This document shows positions 25,868 through 36,685 of a stretch of 64,000 nucleotides of DNA, piece by piece (within the stretch, counting starts at the first letter, position 1; the number at the start of each line of letters is the position of its first letter). Source of the stretch: Neckera pumila. Taxonomy: Eukaryota > Streptophyta > Bryopsida > Hypnales > Neckeraceae. The stretch spans positions 33,046,108 to 33,110,107 of the forward strand of contig OZ018408.1 in NCBI GenBank assembly GCA_963969595.1. The letters are read 5' to 3'. The notes under the pieces were generated by a model. That model did no database searches. It was not told where the DNA came from and was given only the letters and a program-made list of their open reading frames with translations. A program made the position numbers and the translations under genes.

Positions 25868-27820
25868 GTCATGCTGGAGATTCTCGTGTACTTTATTTGT
25901 AACGTATTTGAAAGAAGATGCTACCACCTGGCGCTTGACTGCTGTTTCACGAAGAATCAGGGCTTTCAAGATCCTCCAATTCTCTGGCATCTTTCATAGG
26001 TGCAGGCCCTCTTACATTTTCAGCTCAAGAATGAAAGCATGGGTACTCAGCTAATAATTGTAGTCAAGTGTAGGTACTGCCAACCACAGCAAAAGGGTTG
26101 TTGGTCAACATTGCTCTAGAATGTCATGAATGACGAGTGCTGATTATCAAAATGTGCAAAGAGAGCTTTGTATACAGGCATATGACAAGGGTGGCTGATT
26201 GTTGTGGTGTGACAGGTCTTGGCCACATTAATCATCTGCGAGCTATGCGGTTGGGTACATATATTTGATCCTTTGGCTGGATGTTCTGCAGAGTTTTTCA
26301 TCCCAATTTACCTTAATAGCGATAAATGAAGAGCTGAACGTCTGAACCGGGTTCGGGTGGGCTCTCTGAACGCCTTCAAATTATTTCTGCTCTTATCACA
26401 ATGGTCAGAAGAACATGGTTTATGTTTATGTTCTGAGGATACATTGTGACGTGACAGGGTGAGCAATGTGGTCCTCCAGAATTGCACTGGAGGAAAGAGA
26501 CTGGTTTGGTTGTGAAATACCACTCAAGAGGACAGGCTTCGAGGCCCTGCTCCCCTGTTGGACCTGCGTGAGGACGTTGCACCATTTCCAAGGTCAGGTA
26601 TCACCACGCCAATTATGTGACGGAGTTGTGAGTTTTCGGAATCAAAGTGTGACCATAATTCATTTGGCACTACGATCTTGTTTGCCAAAAGATGTGAACT
26701 TTTAGACGCCAAGGCATGGTCAAGACTTATTGACCTGAATATTCATGTAGCTCAAACATTAGTAATTGCGGTGTTTTGTCACATTAGCGGATGTCAGTTT
26801 CAGAGATTCATTCACTGGTGCCGGATTGAGAGAAGGCACCAACAGCTTGCTCCGTCTCACTAATACCACTACCCCCTCTAGGAGTAGGAAATTGGTTGGT
26901 GATGGAAAGAATGTGGTTTTATCTCCCTTCTTGTAGGTTTCCTTTCACCTTCGTAGGAATTACTAATTTCATTCACCAGGTCATCTTCCTAGGACATTCA
27001 CTAGAGGAAAGGGAATAAAATGTAAGCATGTCACTGCTCTCTTAGAGCAAAAGTCCACTACTCTAGAGGAACGGCAAAAAAGATTGAGGAGTCCTTTAAT
27101 TTTGATTCAAGTATGCTTTGACATTTGGTGTGGCACATGAGAGATGACATGATACTGAAGAAGCAAGTATTCGTCTAGGCACTTCATTACGTAGAAACTT
27201 TGATTGAGCAACATTCTGCCTTTAATAGAGTTCAAGGAAAACGTATCATGGCTCAAGCAACTTTATCCCGATGGTGTGGATGCGTTGGATTCTTGGTTTC
27301 AATACCGGCCTTGATAATGCCGATACCGTGGTGTGCGGACTGCGGTCGCAGTGCTCTGAAATCGGTCTTGATTCGGCTAAATGTTTCTGCAGTAAAGTAT
27401 GAATACCGGATACCAAAGTATTACACTTTTGGCTTACCATCTGGAATTCTGGATAAAGTCTAAGGAAAAAACTTTATTTTGACTAAGCAAGTCAATACTT
27501 CTTGAAGTCTGTGCTTTCTTGCACAACGAGGGCACTCTTAGTTGACGATGCAGTGCATGGAAGAATTGGCAAAGACACGTAGCACGAATTTATTACGGAG
27601 TAAGACGTATTTGGCATTCATCAAATCTATCAATGCACACAGCCCTGTAACATGACCGGAAAGTAGTGACCTGTCAAACTCAACCGACCAAAAATTCTGG
27701 TACCACTGAAAGAGTTTCACATCTCTTTGCAAGTGTCCATTAGATGATATTCAGGGGTCTTGGAGGGCCATTTCAGGCCCGTTCCTTGATCTGTCCAGAT
27801 TCAGTGAATGCCGGTACGGG
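25868..27820. other. PPR 3' region and spacer
   Basis: Base composition stays balanced to about 27800, unlike the AT-rich repeats further on, so old gene or transposon remnants are possible. Open frames here (up to 87 codons) have no recognised domain. Nothing is called. Confidence 0.35.
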
Positions 27821-27827
27821 GGTGTCA

Positions 27828-27945
27828 GAATTTTTTTTTTTTTTTTTTTAAAAAAAAAAATTCCAAAATATCATTTTAAGTAAAAAATCTTTATTTTTTT
27901 ATTTTTTTAAATGAAGTGGCAGTCGTTGTGCCACGTCAGCTAGCT
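27828..27945. repeat. T/A homopolymer hairpin and GCCACGTCAGC motif
   Basis: About 20 T followed directly by 11 A at 27831-27862 forms a self-complementary tract. A GTGCCACGTCAGC motif near 27929-27941 resembles GTGCCACG...CCACGTCAGC near 5084-5102, also beside A/T tracts. Probably related transposon debris. Confidence 0.4.
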
Positions 27946-30057
27946 ACTGATGCTGCGTTCCCACAATCTGGGAATACAACAAACAACAGGGGAACTTGGA
28001 GCCCTCCAAGACCCCCGAATCTCATCTAATGACGTCATGGCTAAGTATTTGCGACCTCTGCGGATGCCATCAAACGAAGATCACATCTATAAGATGTAGT
28101 GATCTCAAACCAGGTTCAGAGTTTTTAGCCAAATGTTCATTTTTGGAAGATTTTTTTTGAATTTACACTGAGGGCAAAACAAATTAAGTAGAAACCGAGC
28201 GAAATTTAGCCAGTTTTGAGATCGCTGATAAGATGCGAATGTATGAGAACAAGCTCGCAGACAATGTAAAAGCTGTTAGAGATTATGACCAGCAAATGTG
28301 GACTCCGGAGTTTGCAGGGCCAAGGCATTGATAGTGCATGCTACTAAATGTTACATGAATGTAACATCATTGATGAAATAGCGGTACACTGGTAAAGGGA
28401 TAGCGGCTATGCACCTTCTACGTTATGATCATTCCACCATCAACATAAATATGTCAATTTCAATAAATAAGATATAAAAACAGAAGATCGATATAATACA
28501 AGTCACTGTTTTGTGTTTGAGAATCACAGGAACTGATTACAAATGACAAACAAGTGCTACAATCTTGACACATAAGTAGCCGAATAGGTGACGAGTTTGT
28601 CTACTCATTGATGCAAATGGTTATTGACTGGATTATTTGACCAGAATAATTCATCAGGTGTCTTTACAACAAGTCACACTCAAAGCAAGGTGGATATACA
28701 AAGTAAAGCCGAAAAACAGCCAGACGAGAATGACCCATCCATAACTTTCAGTTCAACTGACTGGTATGAGTAGGCAATTTTGAGCAAAAAATCTCTCCTA
28801 AAAAAATGGAGGGAAAAAAAAAAAAAAAAAAAGGAAGAGAAGATTCCGGAAATCAATCACATTCTCCCTTTCTCACTGAATTCAGCTATAACATTTTTGG
28901 ATGGTAAATTGCTCTTTTTGAGCAAACGCTCACAGCTTGTGGACTGATGCGTAAATTAATTAGGTTCTGTCCATATTTTTCATGTGTCATCATCACTCTG
29001 GAAAAGATCATTTTGTGCACTACCCAAAATAAATGAAAATTTAAAAAAATTCCTGTATATGGGCACTCCATTAGTCCACTCCATCAATATCAATCAACCC
29101 CTAAGCATCTAGTAAGAGTCTTCTCCAGAATTGACAATTTGGGAGAAATTACTGTGAAGTACTATTTGCAAGAATAATTTGGAATTTGTATACAAATAAA
29201 AGTTGTAGATTTTGAGTTCCAGATTCCGCATCCAAATGGTTAGATTCTCCAATGCTATCATCAATATTTTTTAATAAATTTTGAAAGGAAAATTTCAAAA
29301 TATTGAATTATGAAGGAATTTTATCAAAATATTATCATTTTTTTGAGTACTATTAGTTGGAAATGGATTTGAAATGAGCTTCTCGTGACATAGTGATTTT
29401 TTGAAATTTTTGAATACTTTAGATTTGTGACCTCATTTTTACAAATGCAATTTTGAACTAGAGTCAATGCAATTTTGGCTTGGTCAACCACTTGATGTAC
29501 TTGCCCCATTTGTATTTCTAGAAACATATGTACTCTAGTAATCTCAAACCCAACCATTAAATAGGACACCAACTTGCTAAGGTATCTCTACAAATTAGGA
29601 TGACTTTCATCCAAGTAGTCATCCGATTGAAACTTGAATTTCAATTTGTTAGTCGTCCAGAAATTGGACGCTAGACCTCTTCAAGGTTAAAGATGATTGT
29701 AGATGAGTTCCTTGTACTACCAATACCGGCATGAGGTTGTTTGTTCTGAAAGCGACCTTTTAAGAGTTGGTTGCATTTGGGGGGAAGCTGAACTCCTTTA
29801 AATAGTTTCCAATAAATTTTTCTAAGAAGAAAAAGTGAATTGGCATCTAATTCAAGTCATTTCATATTTTTTGGACCTTGGTGAAAATTAGTTACGAATT
29901 TTTGAAGTTGAAATGCACCAATCACTAGAAGCGACCACCTCCTCAAATGCACACTTTTAGTACATTGAAGAAAGCAAATGTACCTGTGTTAGTGGTCGCT
30001 TACAAAGCTCGGTTGTGGTTAAAGTGATATTGGGATCCTCTTGCGGAGGCCTTTTTG
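27946..30057. other. Intergenic DNA, nothing recognised
   Basis: Mixed sequence to about 28800, then AT-rich. Contains a poly-A run at 28817-28831. No gene, RNA or well-defined repeat found by eye. Confidence 0.35.
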
Positions 30058-30058
30058 C

Positions 30059-30090
30059 CGCCCCCCCCCCACCCCCACCCCCCACTCCCG
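30059..30090 (-). other. C-tract; G-quadruplex-capable minus strand
   Basis: Runs of 10, 5 and 6 C separated by single A residues, plus CCC. The minus strand therefore has four or more G-runs with very short loops, a canonical quadruplex pattern, and stands out in AT-rich DNA. Confidence 0.7.
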
Positions 30091-30207
30091 TTTTATCCCT
30101 GAGGAAGATGCAGGGACGTTTTATTTGCAATGCATGAATTTTTTTGCAAAGACAACACAAAATAGGGAGTCTTTTTTTTCACTGCACCTGCCTTCCCTGG
30201 ACGGAAT

Positions 30208-30268
30208 GATGTGGAACATACCACATCATTTCATCTGAGGGATGAAATGGTGTGGTATATTCCACACT
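30208..30268. repeat. Inverted repeat with ~28-bp arms and 5-nt loop
   Basis: GATGTGGAACATACCACATC...TTTCATC pairs with GATGAAATGGTGTGGTATAT...TCCACA with about four mismatches. A short perfect-looking hairpin without coding content. Confidence 0.75.
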
Positions 30269-30501
30269 CAATCAGTAACTACAAGGACACTTGGCGGAAC
30301 TTGTCAGAACATAGCAAACAGTCTGAATCAATTACAAGGTCGCAGCTACAAATTGGGGTTAACAACAAATTAAGTACTTTGAATTGAAGCTGTAAATAAA
30401 ATAGCAAACTTATTCAAAATGGCAATCAATTTATAGAGATCAATTATCTCAATGCTTGAATTACATCACTTGGATGTGATTGTCATTCATGTTTTGTGTT
30501 T

Positions 30502-31112
30502 TCAATTGAAAAGACAACTCTATATATACACATGGGGTAGTAGAAGGTAGAACAACCCATGTGGGATTAATAAATTTGAATTTGTAGTTTCTCAAGCACT
30601 CATAGTTAAGGCAAGAATCATGTTAAAAGTAGAATTTCAGACCTCATTTAGGCATAGTAAAATAAATTTTCTCAAAAAACTTTGAACTAAAAAAAATTGG
30701 TGAATGAAGATAATTTTCACCTCCAAAAATACGTTTGGCATTTTGAATCTCTAATCAAAATTTATGGACAAAAATTTAGAGAGAGGATTTTAAAAAATGG
30801 TAAAGAAAATGTCCATTCCAACCTCTCTCTCAAATTTGTCCATAACTTTTTAATAGAGATTCAAGATGCCAAACGGATTTTTGGAGGTGAAACTTATCTT
30901 CATTCAACAACTTTTTTTAGTTCAAGGTTTTCTGAGAAATGTTATTTTACTATGCTTAAATGAGGTTTGAAATTCTACTTTTAACACAATTCTTTGTTTT
31001 TGACTTAACTATGAGTGCTTGAGAAACTACAAATTCAAATTTATTTATCCCATGTGGGTTGTTCTACCTCCTACCACCCCATGTGTATATATAATATTGT
31101 CTTTTCACTTAA
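30502..31112. mobile_element. Fold-back element, family B copy 1
   Basis: The left half (about 30502-30800) and right half (about 30810-31112) are inverted copies. Matching landmarks are the pairs ACATGGGGTAGTAGAAGG / CTACCACCCCATGT, AACAACCCATGTGGGAT / CCCATGTGGGTTGTT, CTCATTTAGGCATAGTAAAA / TTTTACTATGCTTAAATGAG, and TTTGGCATTTTGAATCTCTA / AGATTCAAGATGCCAAA. The two arms meet with almost no spacer. No transposase; non-autonomous. Confidence 0.8.
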
Positions 31113-32736
31113 AAACCCAAAGTATGTTATTGATGACAAATGGTTGATATGCATTATTCATTGCATTCTTTGCCAACATCTTTTTCTACAAATATTTGTT
31201 GATTTGTATGTGTGGTCCAAAAATAACAAAGAAAATGAAACAGAACATAATGTATTGCCTCTATCCTAGCACCTAAGCTTACATTAATTATTTGAGGATA
31301 AATTTCGTGGATGAGGAGTCCAGGAAGGGAAAGGCAGCCTCTTTGAAGGCTACTGAATGTTATGTTACTGACCTCCGCAAGAGGCTCCCAACACTAAGTT
31401 ACTTTAGACACGACCGTATTAGAGTACCCTACCTTAGGGGAAAAAAAACCTTGGAGGATTATTGCATCATGCTGGCTAGCCGACAAGTGTTGCAGTTGCG
31501 AGGTAGACACCGACGTATGCCTATTGCTAAACCAGTTGACTTCTCTGCCTTGCCATTGTCCAGTTGTTTCAATAGCATTGAGCAGTCCCGATGACAAAGT
31601 GGCTCAACAACCTCAAATAGAAATAATTTCAACTCACATGGAATTCTTGCGCCTAGTACGGACTGCAATTGATTTGTACATTGCATTTCATCCACAACTT
31701 TGTGCACCATTCAAAACATCATTTTCGTTAAATTGGTGGTATTTCAATACTGGCAAATTCACAGTTTTTGGTGCCGGAATCATGCCAATTTTAGCAAAAT
31801 TGACGATTAAACTAAGATCTTCCTCCCATCGTCTCAAACTCGCTAACCTATTTCATTTCCTTCCTTTCTTTTCCTTTCCTGAGAGAGTGCACCACGCCAT
31901 TTTCAAGGGAATTACAACAATTTCGTTATACAAGCAAGACAGAAGTCACGACAAGTAAGCATACAATTCAGGGATTCGGTTTGACTCCTTGAATCAAAAG
32001 TGAAGCTTGCTGCCAGCTTTCCATTGAACGTGCTGGAAAAGCAAAAAAAACGTAAGCAGTCCATCTTTCGGTGCTCTTTCTGCCTCAATCAGTCTTGAGG
32101 CGATTTCATATTGTGAAACGAACGTTGAACACTTGGACTAAATTGCTCATCCATCACTGCATGTTGACGGATTGATCTACCACGGTGCTCAAGAGGAGCT
32201 TGGTTAATGCTGCAGCAAACATTGTTAATATAATTTCAGTTCAAGAAAGAGAAAACTAGAAATTGACGTCCGTGGCACGAGTCACGCGACAGTGCTCGCT
32301 CGCTCTTACGGAGTCTAATTTAATTTCATTCAATTTGGGTGCGAATCAGGTGTTCTAGCCTACTTGGCTGATTGACCACTTGAGATTTGGGCGAGGATTG
32401 ATTTAATTTCAAGGATTTTTCTAAAGCAGATATGTCTCGTCGGTCGATACTAGCTAAGACTGCCACGAGAAGAAATTCTGTAGCTGCTGTTGACTTACTT
32501 TTAGAGTTGTCTGCAGTTGTGGTTTGCAGTATCCCTGAATATCATCTGCATCATGCCTGAGTTCAGCCCCATTTCTAGTCACTGCTAGTCGTAACTCTGA
32601 GAACCGCATGGCCATAGCAAGTAGGTAGAAGGGTTTCAGTACTTCAATTCTTGGCTGCAGGGGGATGCCGTTCTAGGAGCAAAACAGTCACCGATTCGTA
32701 ATCTGCTCCGTAATTGAAGTGCTAGATGTTATTGGA
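31113..32736. other. Spacer with unrecognised open frames, upstream of the first 104-aa gene
   Basis: Open frames at 31292-31594 and 31524-31958 have no in-frame ATG start of note and no domain I know. From about 31280 composition is more balanced, so a decayed gene or transposon is possible. Nothing firm. Confidence 0.3.
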
Positions 32737-33129
32737 AGGGGAAGCGACTGCACTCTAGCTAGATTCGAAGCAGTCGATCTGTTGCAGAATTGTTAGTTGG
32801 TTTCGTAGGGGGAAGCTACTGCTGCTAATGCATAATTGCAAGCTTGGTTTTGGAAGAGCCGGGGAAGCTAATGCAACCTAGATTAGAATTGAAGCAGCCT
32901 GCTGCAATTGCATATTAATTGCTAGCTTGGTTTTGGAAGGGTAAGCTAGTGAATCTAGATGCGAATCGAAGCAGCCTGCTGCAAATGCATAATTTCTAGC
33001 TTGGTATTGAATTGAAAGACCAGGGAAGCAAGTGCAATCTGGATTCGAATGGAAGAAGCCTGACGCACATGTACAATTGCAAACTTGGTTTTGTAAGGGG
33101 AAGCTATTGCAATTTAGATTCGAATTCAG
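32737..33129 (+). repeat. Imperfect tandem repeat, about six units of 50-80 bp, upstream of the 33.2-kb gene
   Basis: The unit runs 'ggggaagct..tgcaa.ctagattcgaa..gaagcagcctgctgca..tgcataatt..(a)agcttggttttg.aag'. Starts at about 32737, 32810, 32864, 32939, 33015 and 33098; the second and last are partial. It ends about 115 bp before the start codon at 33245, in the likely promoter or leader. Confidence 0.85.
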
Positions 33130-33244
33130 TGTCACCAACGGCTGAATAGTTGCTGCTTTTGAAATGCTTCTGAAAAGGGGAATTAGCGAGCGAGCAAGCG
33201 AACGTGATAACTGAAGGTTGCCCAGGTCGATCGGAGGTGTGAGG

Positions 33245-33559
33245 ATGGATTTGTATGAGAGGCTGTCAAGGATGCTGCTGCGGAGGAAGTACGACCGCGT
33301 GGAGAACAGGTCTCAAGACGTCCCGCCAGACCCACTGCTGGCGAAGAGCAAGTCCATGAAGGTGCCGAGAGCGAAGAACCCGAGGCACTTGGAGAGATCC
33401 AGCAGCAGATCCGCAGCACCTGGCTCGGAGTCCACGAGGTCCAAGCGCTTCACTCTGCGCTCTTCCAACAACGACGTCGTAGATGGCGCCTGGTTTAACA
33501 ATGCCCTCCGACGCTCCGTTGCTGAAGGACGAGTCAACTTGGGCTCAATCGCCGGGTAA
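33245..33559 (+). CDS. Small basic protein, 104 aa, of an unrecognised two-copy family
   Basis: Intronless frame from ATG 33245 to TAA 33557-33559. I do not recognise the family. It aligns with the protein at 56365-56679 in two blocks. The N-box (residues 1-18) is MDLYERLSRMLLRRKYDRV against MDMYGKLSRTLMRRKYEKV. The C-box (about 67-97) is KRFTLRSSNNDVVD..W...ALRR..AEGR.N. The middle (19-66) is Ser/Arg/Pro-rich and differs. No signal peptide or membrane segment; the N-box could form an amphipathic basic helix. Conservation of both boxes, with the middle free to vary and conservative replacements (L/M, D/E, V/I), argues that this is translated. A tandem repeat lies directly upstream. Confidence 0.75.
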   Translation: MDLYERLSRMLLRRKYDRVENRSQDVPPDPLLAKSKSMKVPRAKNPRHLERSSSRSAAPGSESTRSKRFTLRSSNNDVVDGAWFNNALRRSVAEGRVNLGSIAG

Positions 33560-34938
33560 TTAACATCCAGGAAACCAAGCTTGGGTCAAGCTTTCACAAT
33601 TTGGTTTGAAACTGGTACTAAATACTATGCAATTGATTTCCTTAGCATTCTGCGATTGCAATGGCGGGTTTAATCAGTGGTTTTCCTATCTAATGCTCGC
33701 CCTTCAGATACTTTAATTTTTTTGATCTGTTCTCAGTGTGAAGGTCAGTTTTCAAGGCAGTTGTGAGTTGTGATAGGAAGGTTGAAACTTGTAAGCCATA
33801 ATTCGTCTACGCAGCGGGATAGCTTAGATTCATGTCCAAACACCTTCTCGATAAGCTTCTCGAGTCTCCGAATTTGGCTCTGGAAGGTTGTCTTGGTCAT
33901 AACCTGTTGTAGACACGAATTCGCGTCACTTGTCACCACAAATTGTAGTGACAGTCTAACGTCAATAGTTGTGGGATGGCTCCAAACACAGCGAGCTTGT
34001 CACATAAAACGTCAATTTTGTGCAGTACTCTTACACTTTGGCACGTTCTGAAACATAAATCCATACCTATCGCAGACTTTAGACCTTGATGTACATATAA
34101 TTCACGATTTATATTTTTGGCGTTAGAATCGCACGACTTTCACGAAATTGACATTACAAAGCATAATTCCCCACTTTGGTCGTTGGTGAGAAGCCTTTGC
34201 TTCCGGTGGATCAATGTCAACTTCTGAGGTGCTGACTGGAGAGGATGTAGGTTTATATTCAGCCATACTATTTAGTGCGTTCCCTGCACACTCTGATCAC
34301 AAGATTCTGAAATAATCAATGCATGTTTGACATTGCAGGAACTAGGCCACAACCGGCGATGTCCTTAACAGACTACTTGGCCCTCCCGAACCTCGGCCGG
34401 TTATGTCTAGTACTTTGAACAGCATCCGATGTACTTTGAATGAAGTCAATGCAAGTGCTGATTAGAGCCTCTTATGATTTTCTGGTAGATTAGAAGAGCA
34501 GCGGAACACATGTAGGAACAGAACTGATTTTGATGTGAGAGGCCGGGACATCATGGCTTAAGTGTTAAATGTTGTTCAAAAGATCAGACTTGAGTTACTG
34601 GTATTCTTCTTTTGTTTTGTAAATCTTCAAAACATTAGTGGTGGATTGGGCCTTAGAGAGCATCTCCACTAGCGTAGTGCGAGAGAATTTCGTTTACACC
34701 AAAAACTGAATGCTTGATTTAGATGCGGGATACTTGTTTTACCCCAGTACTGCAACAAGCTAATTATCAATTAGCTTCCAAACAGTCACAAGTCTCTTAG
34801 TGTGCCAAAGTAAAAAAGAATGAATCCAATATTTATTATGTCGAACTGCCAATGCAATACACATAGAGAGTATATGGAGGAGTTACCAACCGAAACAATT
34901 TTTGCCGTCGGTGGCAAAGAAATCGTTTGACAGAACTA
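33560..34938. other. 3' region of the small gene and spacer
   Basis: Balanced composition, no recognised gene. The open frame at 33770-34051 has no known domain. Confidence 0.35.
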
Positions 34939-35136
34939 CAGTAGAGCTTCTGTAAAGTGATAGTCCCGGGACCGGGCTCAATTCCCCATGCTCAAGTCCC
35001 CATGCTCAAGAATATCAAGGTAAATCTCCCATGTATTGTTCTTGGATTAGGCCTAGTGGCGGACCACGCAATCAAAGCTCCATCACTTTAGAGAGGTCAT
35101 TGCTTTACCGAAGATCACTTTAGAGAAGTTCTACTG
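34939..35136. mobile_element. pogo/Emigrant-like MITE, 198 bp
   Basis: TA at 34937-34938 and 35137-35138 flank inverted ends CAGTAGAGCTTCTGTAAAGT and, on the other strand, CAGTAGAACTTCTCTAAAGT (18 of 20 identical). Ends beginning CAGTA.AAC.TCT.TAAA with TA duplication are typical of plant pogo-type (Emigrant/Lemi) MITEs. No ORF; it would need a transposase supplied from elsewhere. Confidence 0.85.
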
Positions 35137-35138
35137 TA

Positions 35139-36390
35139 ATAATTAACTACGCACTCTTCGTCCCAAAATTGTCACTGTTGTCTGCATATTTGCAGTCCAG
35201 GTGGCGATGCTTAAGGCTGTTGCAGATACCTTATGTTTTAAGTTATTGCTGGGTTGGTTTCCAGATGCTTCTATCATGCCTCCAGGAGTATAAGTTAGTG
35301 GCATCATCTTTGTCAGTACGTGTAGACCTGCAGGCCTGGTAAGTTATTCTGTGATCTGCAGAGATCTCCAAGCTGGGCCCAGCAATGTACCAATAATGAT
35401 CTAATGCAAGAGAAATGCATGTCAGAGCATGGCCACCGTGCCACGCTCAAACTGGCCTCAACAGTTCCTGGCTTGGCCTTGCCAATTTTTGCACCCACCG
35501 TTACTCTCGGAATGCAAACTTACTGAGCGGCCACTTCCAAAATGAAGCCGGCCACGCAACAGTAGCGAGCCCTTTCAGTGACTCGTGATCGCGTATTGCG
35601 GAGAATCTACTGGACAGAGTTCGTTTTGATTTGAGGATACAAGATAGAGGAAGGGTCGGAATTTTTCAAGTGGGGTCAGTGTGGACGGTGGGGCTTTGTG
35701 CACCGCCTGCCAGCCGTGACCGCAACAGGCTGTGGCGCGTCTGTTTTCAAGTGGCACGGTGGCTATGCTCTCACCCCTCGAGGTGGTCACTCTTGCTTCA
35801 TGCCTTTTTGGTCCACAAATCGACCACAGGCAGGCATAGCAGGGAGACCAGGAACCTGCGGAGGATTAGAGCTGGTCCATGGCGGGAGGAGAGTCACGAC
35901 AAATGGGGCTTGGCAAGAGTAGAATCTGCTTCCTGGCACCGTAGACGATATTAGATGCATAACTTACTGCGCAGTACTGTACAGTTAGGTCCAGCTGAAG
36001 TAGGAATTTTTGGATCCTCCTGAGATTAGGAGAACTCTGGGAGGCCCGTGTGTGCTCAAAAATCGAACGGAATTTCAAATTGCGTTAGATTTGCACTAAA
36101 GTCTACTTTATCATCATTACAAACACACACATGTAATTGAAAATCATACAAAGAGTTTGATGTTTTCTATACACTATGTACTATCTAATGTTGCCAACAT
36201 TCGTGAAAATTACAACTTGTATTCCTTGGTACATATAAGAAATGAACCTTCACAATTGCTTTAGAGATACTTCGTTAATTTCATACCACTTGAGTTGCTT
36301 GTATGATTTCTTGCTTGTTCTTCACCCAAATGCAAACAATTTTGACTATCTTCCAAAGAATCTCTATGAAATGGTAGATAGTGTGATGGT
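35139..36390. other. Spacer with balanced composition
   Basis: Open frames on both strands at 35575-35954 overlap each other and show no domain I recognise. The stretch 35500-35960 is GC-richer than its surroundings and may be a relic of a gene or retroelement. Not called. Confidence 0.3.
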
Positions 36391-36685
36391 TAAATAGAAA
36401 AATATAATTACAACAAAAGTATATCTATTTTCCAAAATTAGGACATTGTCACCCCAAAATTGAATTTTTTATAGAGGGAGTTGTGAATTTTTTTTGGAGA
36501 TGCTTGCTGAAAAAAGATGTGCGTATGGATATTCCCTACATATCTTCGCAACTAAATTTAAAAATTTCATCATTAATTGTTTTCAATCAAATATTATGTA
36601 AAACCATGGAAACGGACTTTCAAAATTCACCGAAAATGCAATTTTGCTTTTTTGAAGTTGAAATTTGGTGCACATGATTGAGTTG
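36391..36685 (-). mobile_element. Single arm of the Tc1/mariner-like fold-back family
   Basis: Matches the right arm of the 58.9-59.7 kb element in order: 'atatctattttccaaaatt.gg', 'cattgtcac.ccaa.attgaa', 'tatggatatTCCCTACATAT', 'ttgttttcaat.aaatatTatgt', 'aaattcacc.aaaatg.aattttgc'. The mirror arm is absent here. Open frame 36483-36677 is a by-product of this arm and also appears in the 59.4-kb copy. Confidence 0.65.

Noticed and set aside
31292..31958. Open frames of 100 and 144 codons
   Set aside because: First lacks an ATG; neither resembles a known protein; overlapping frames in both strands.
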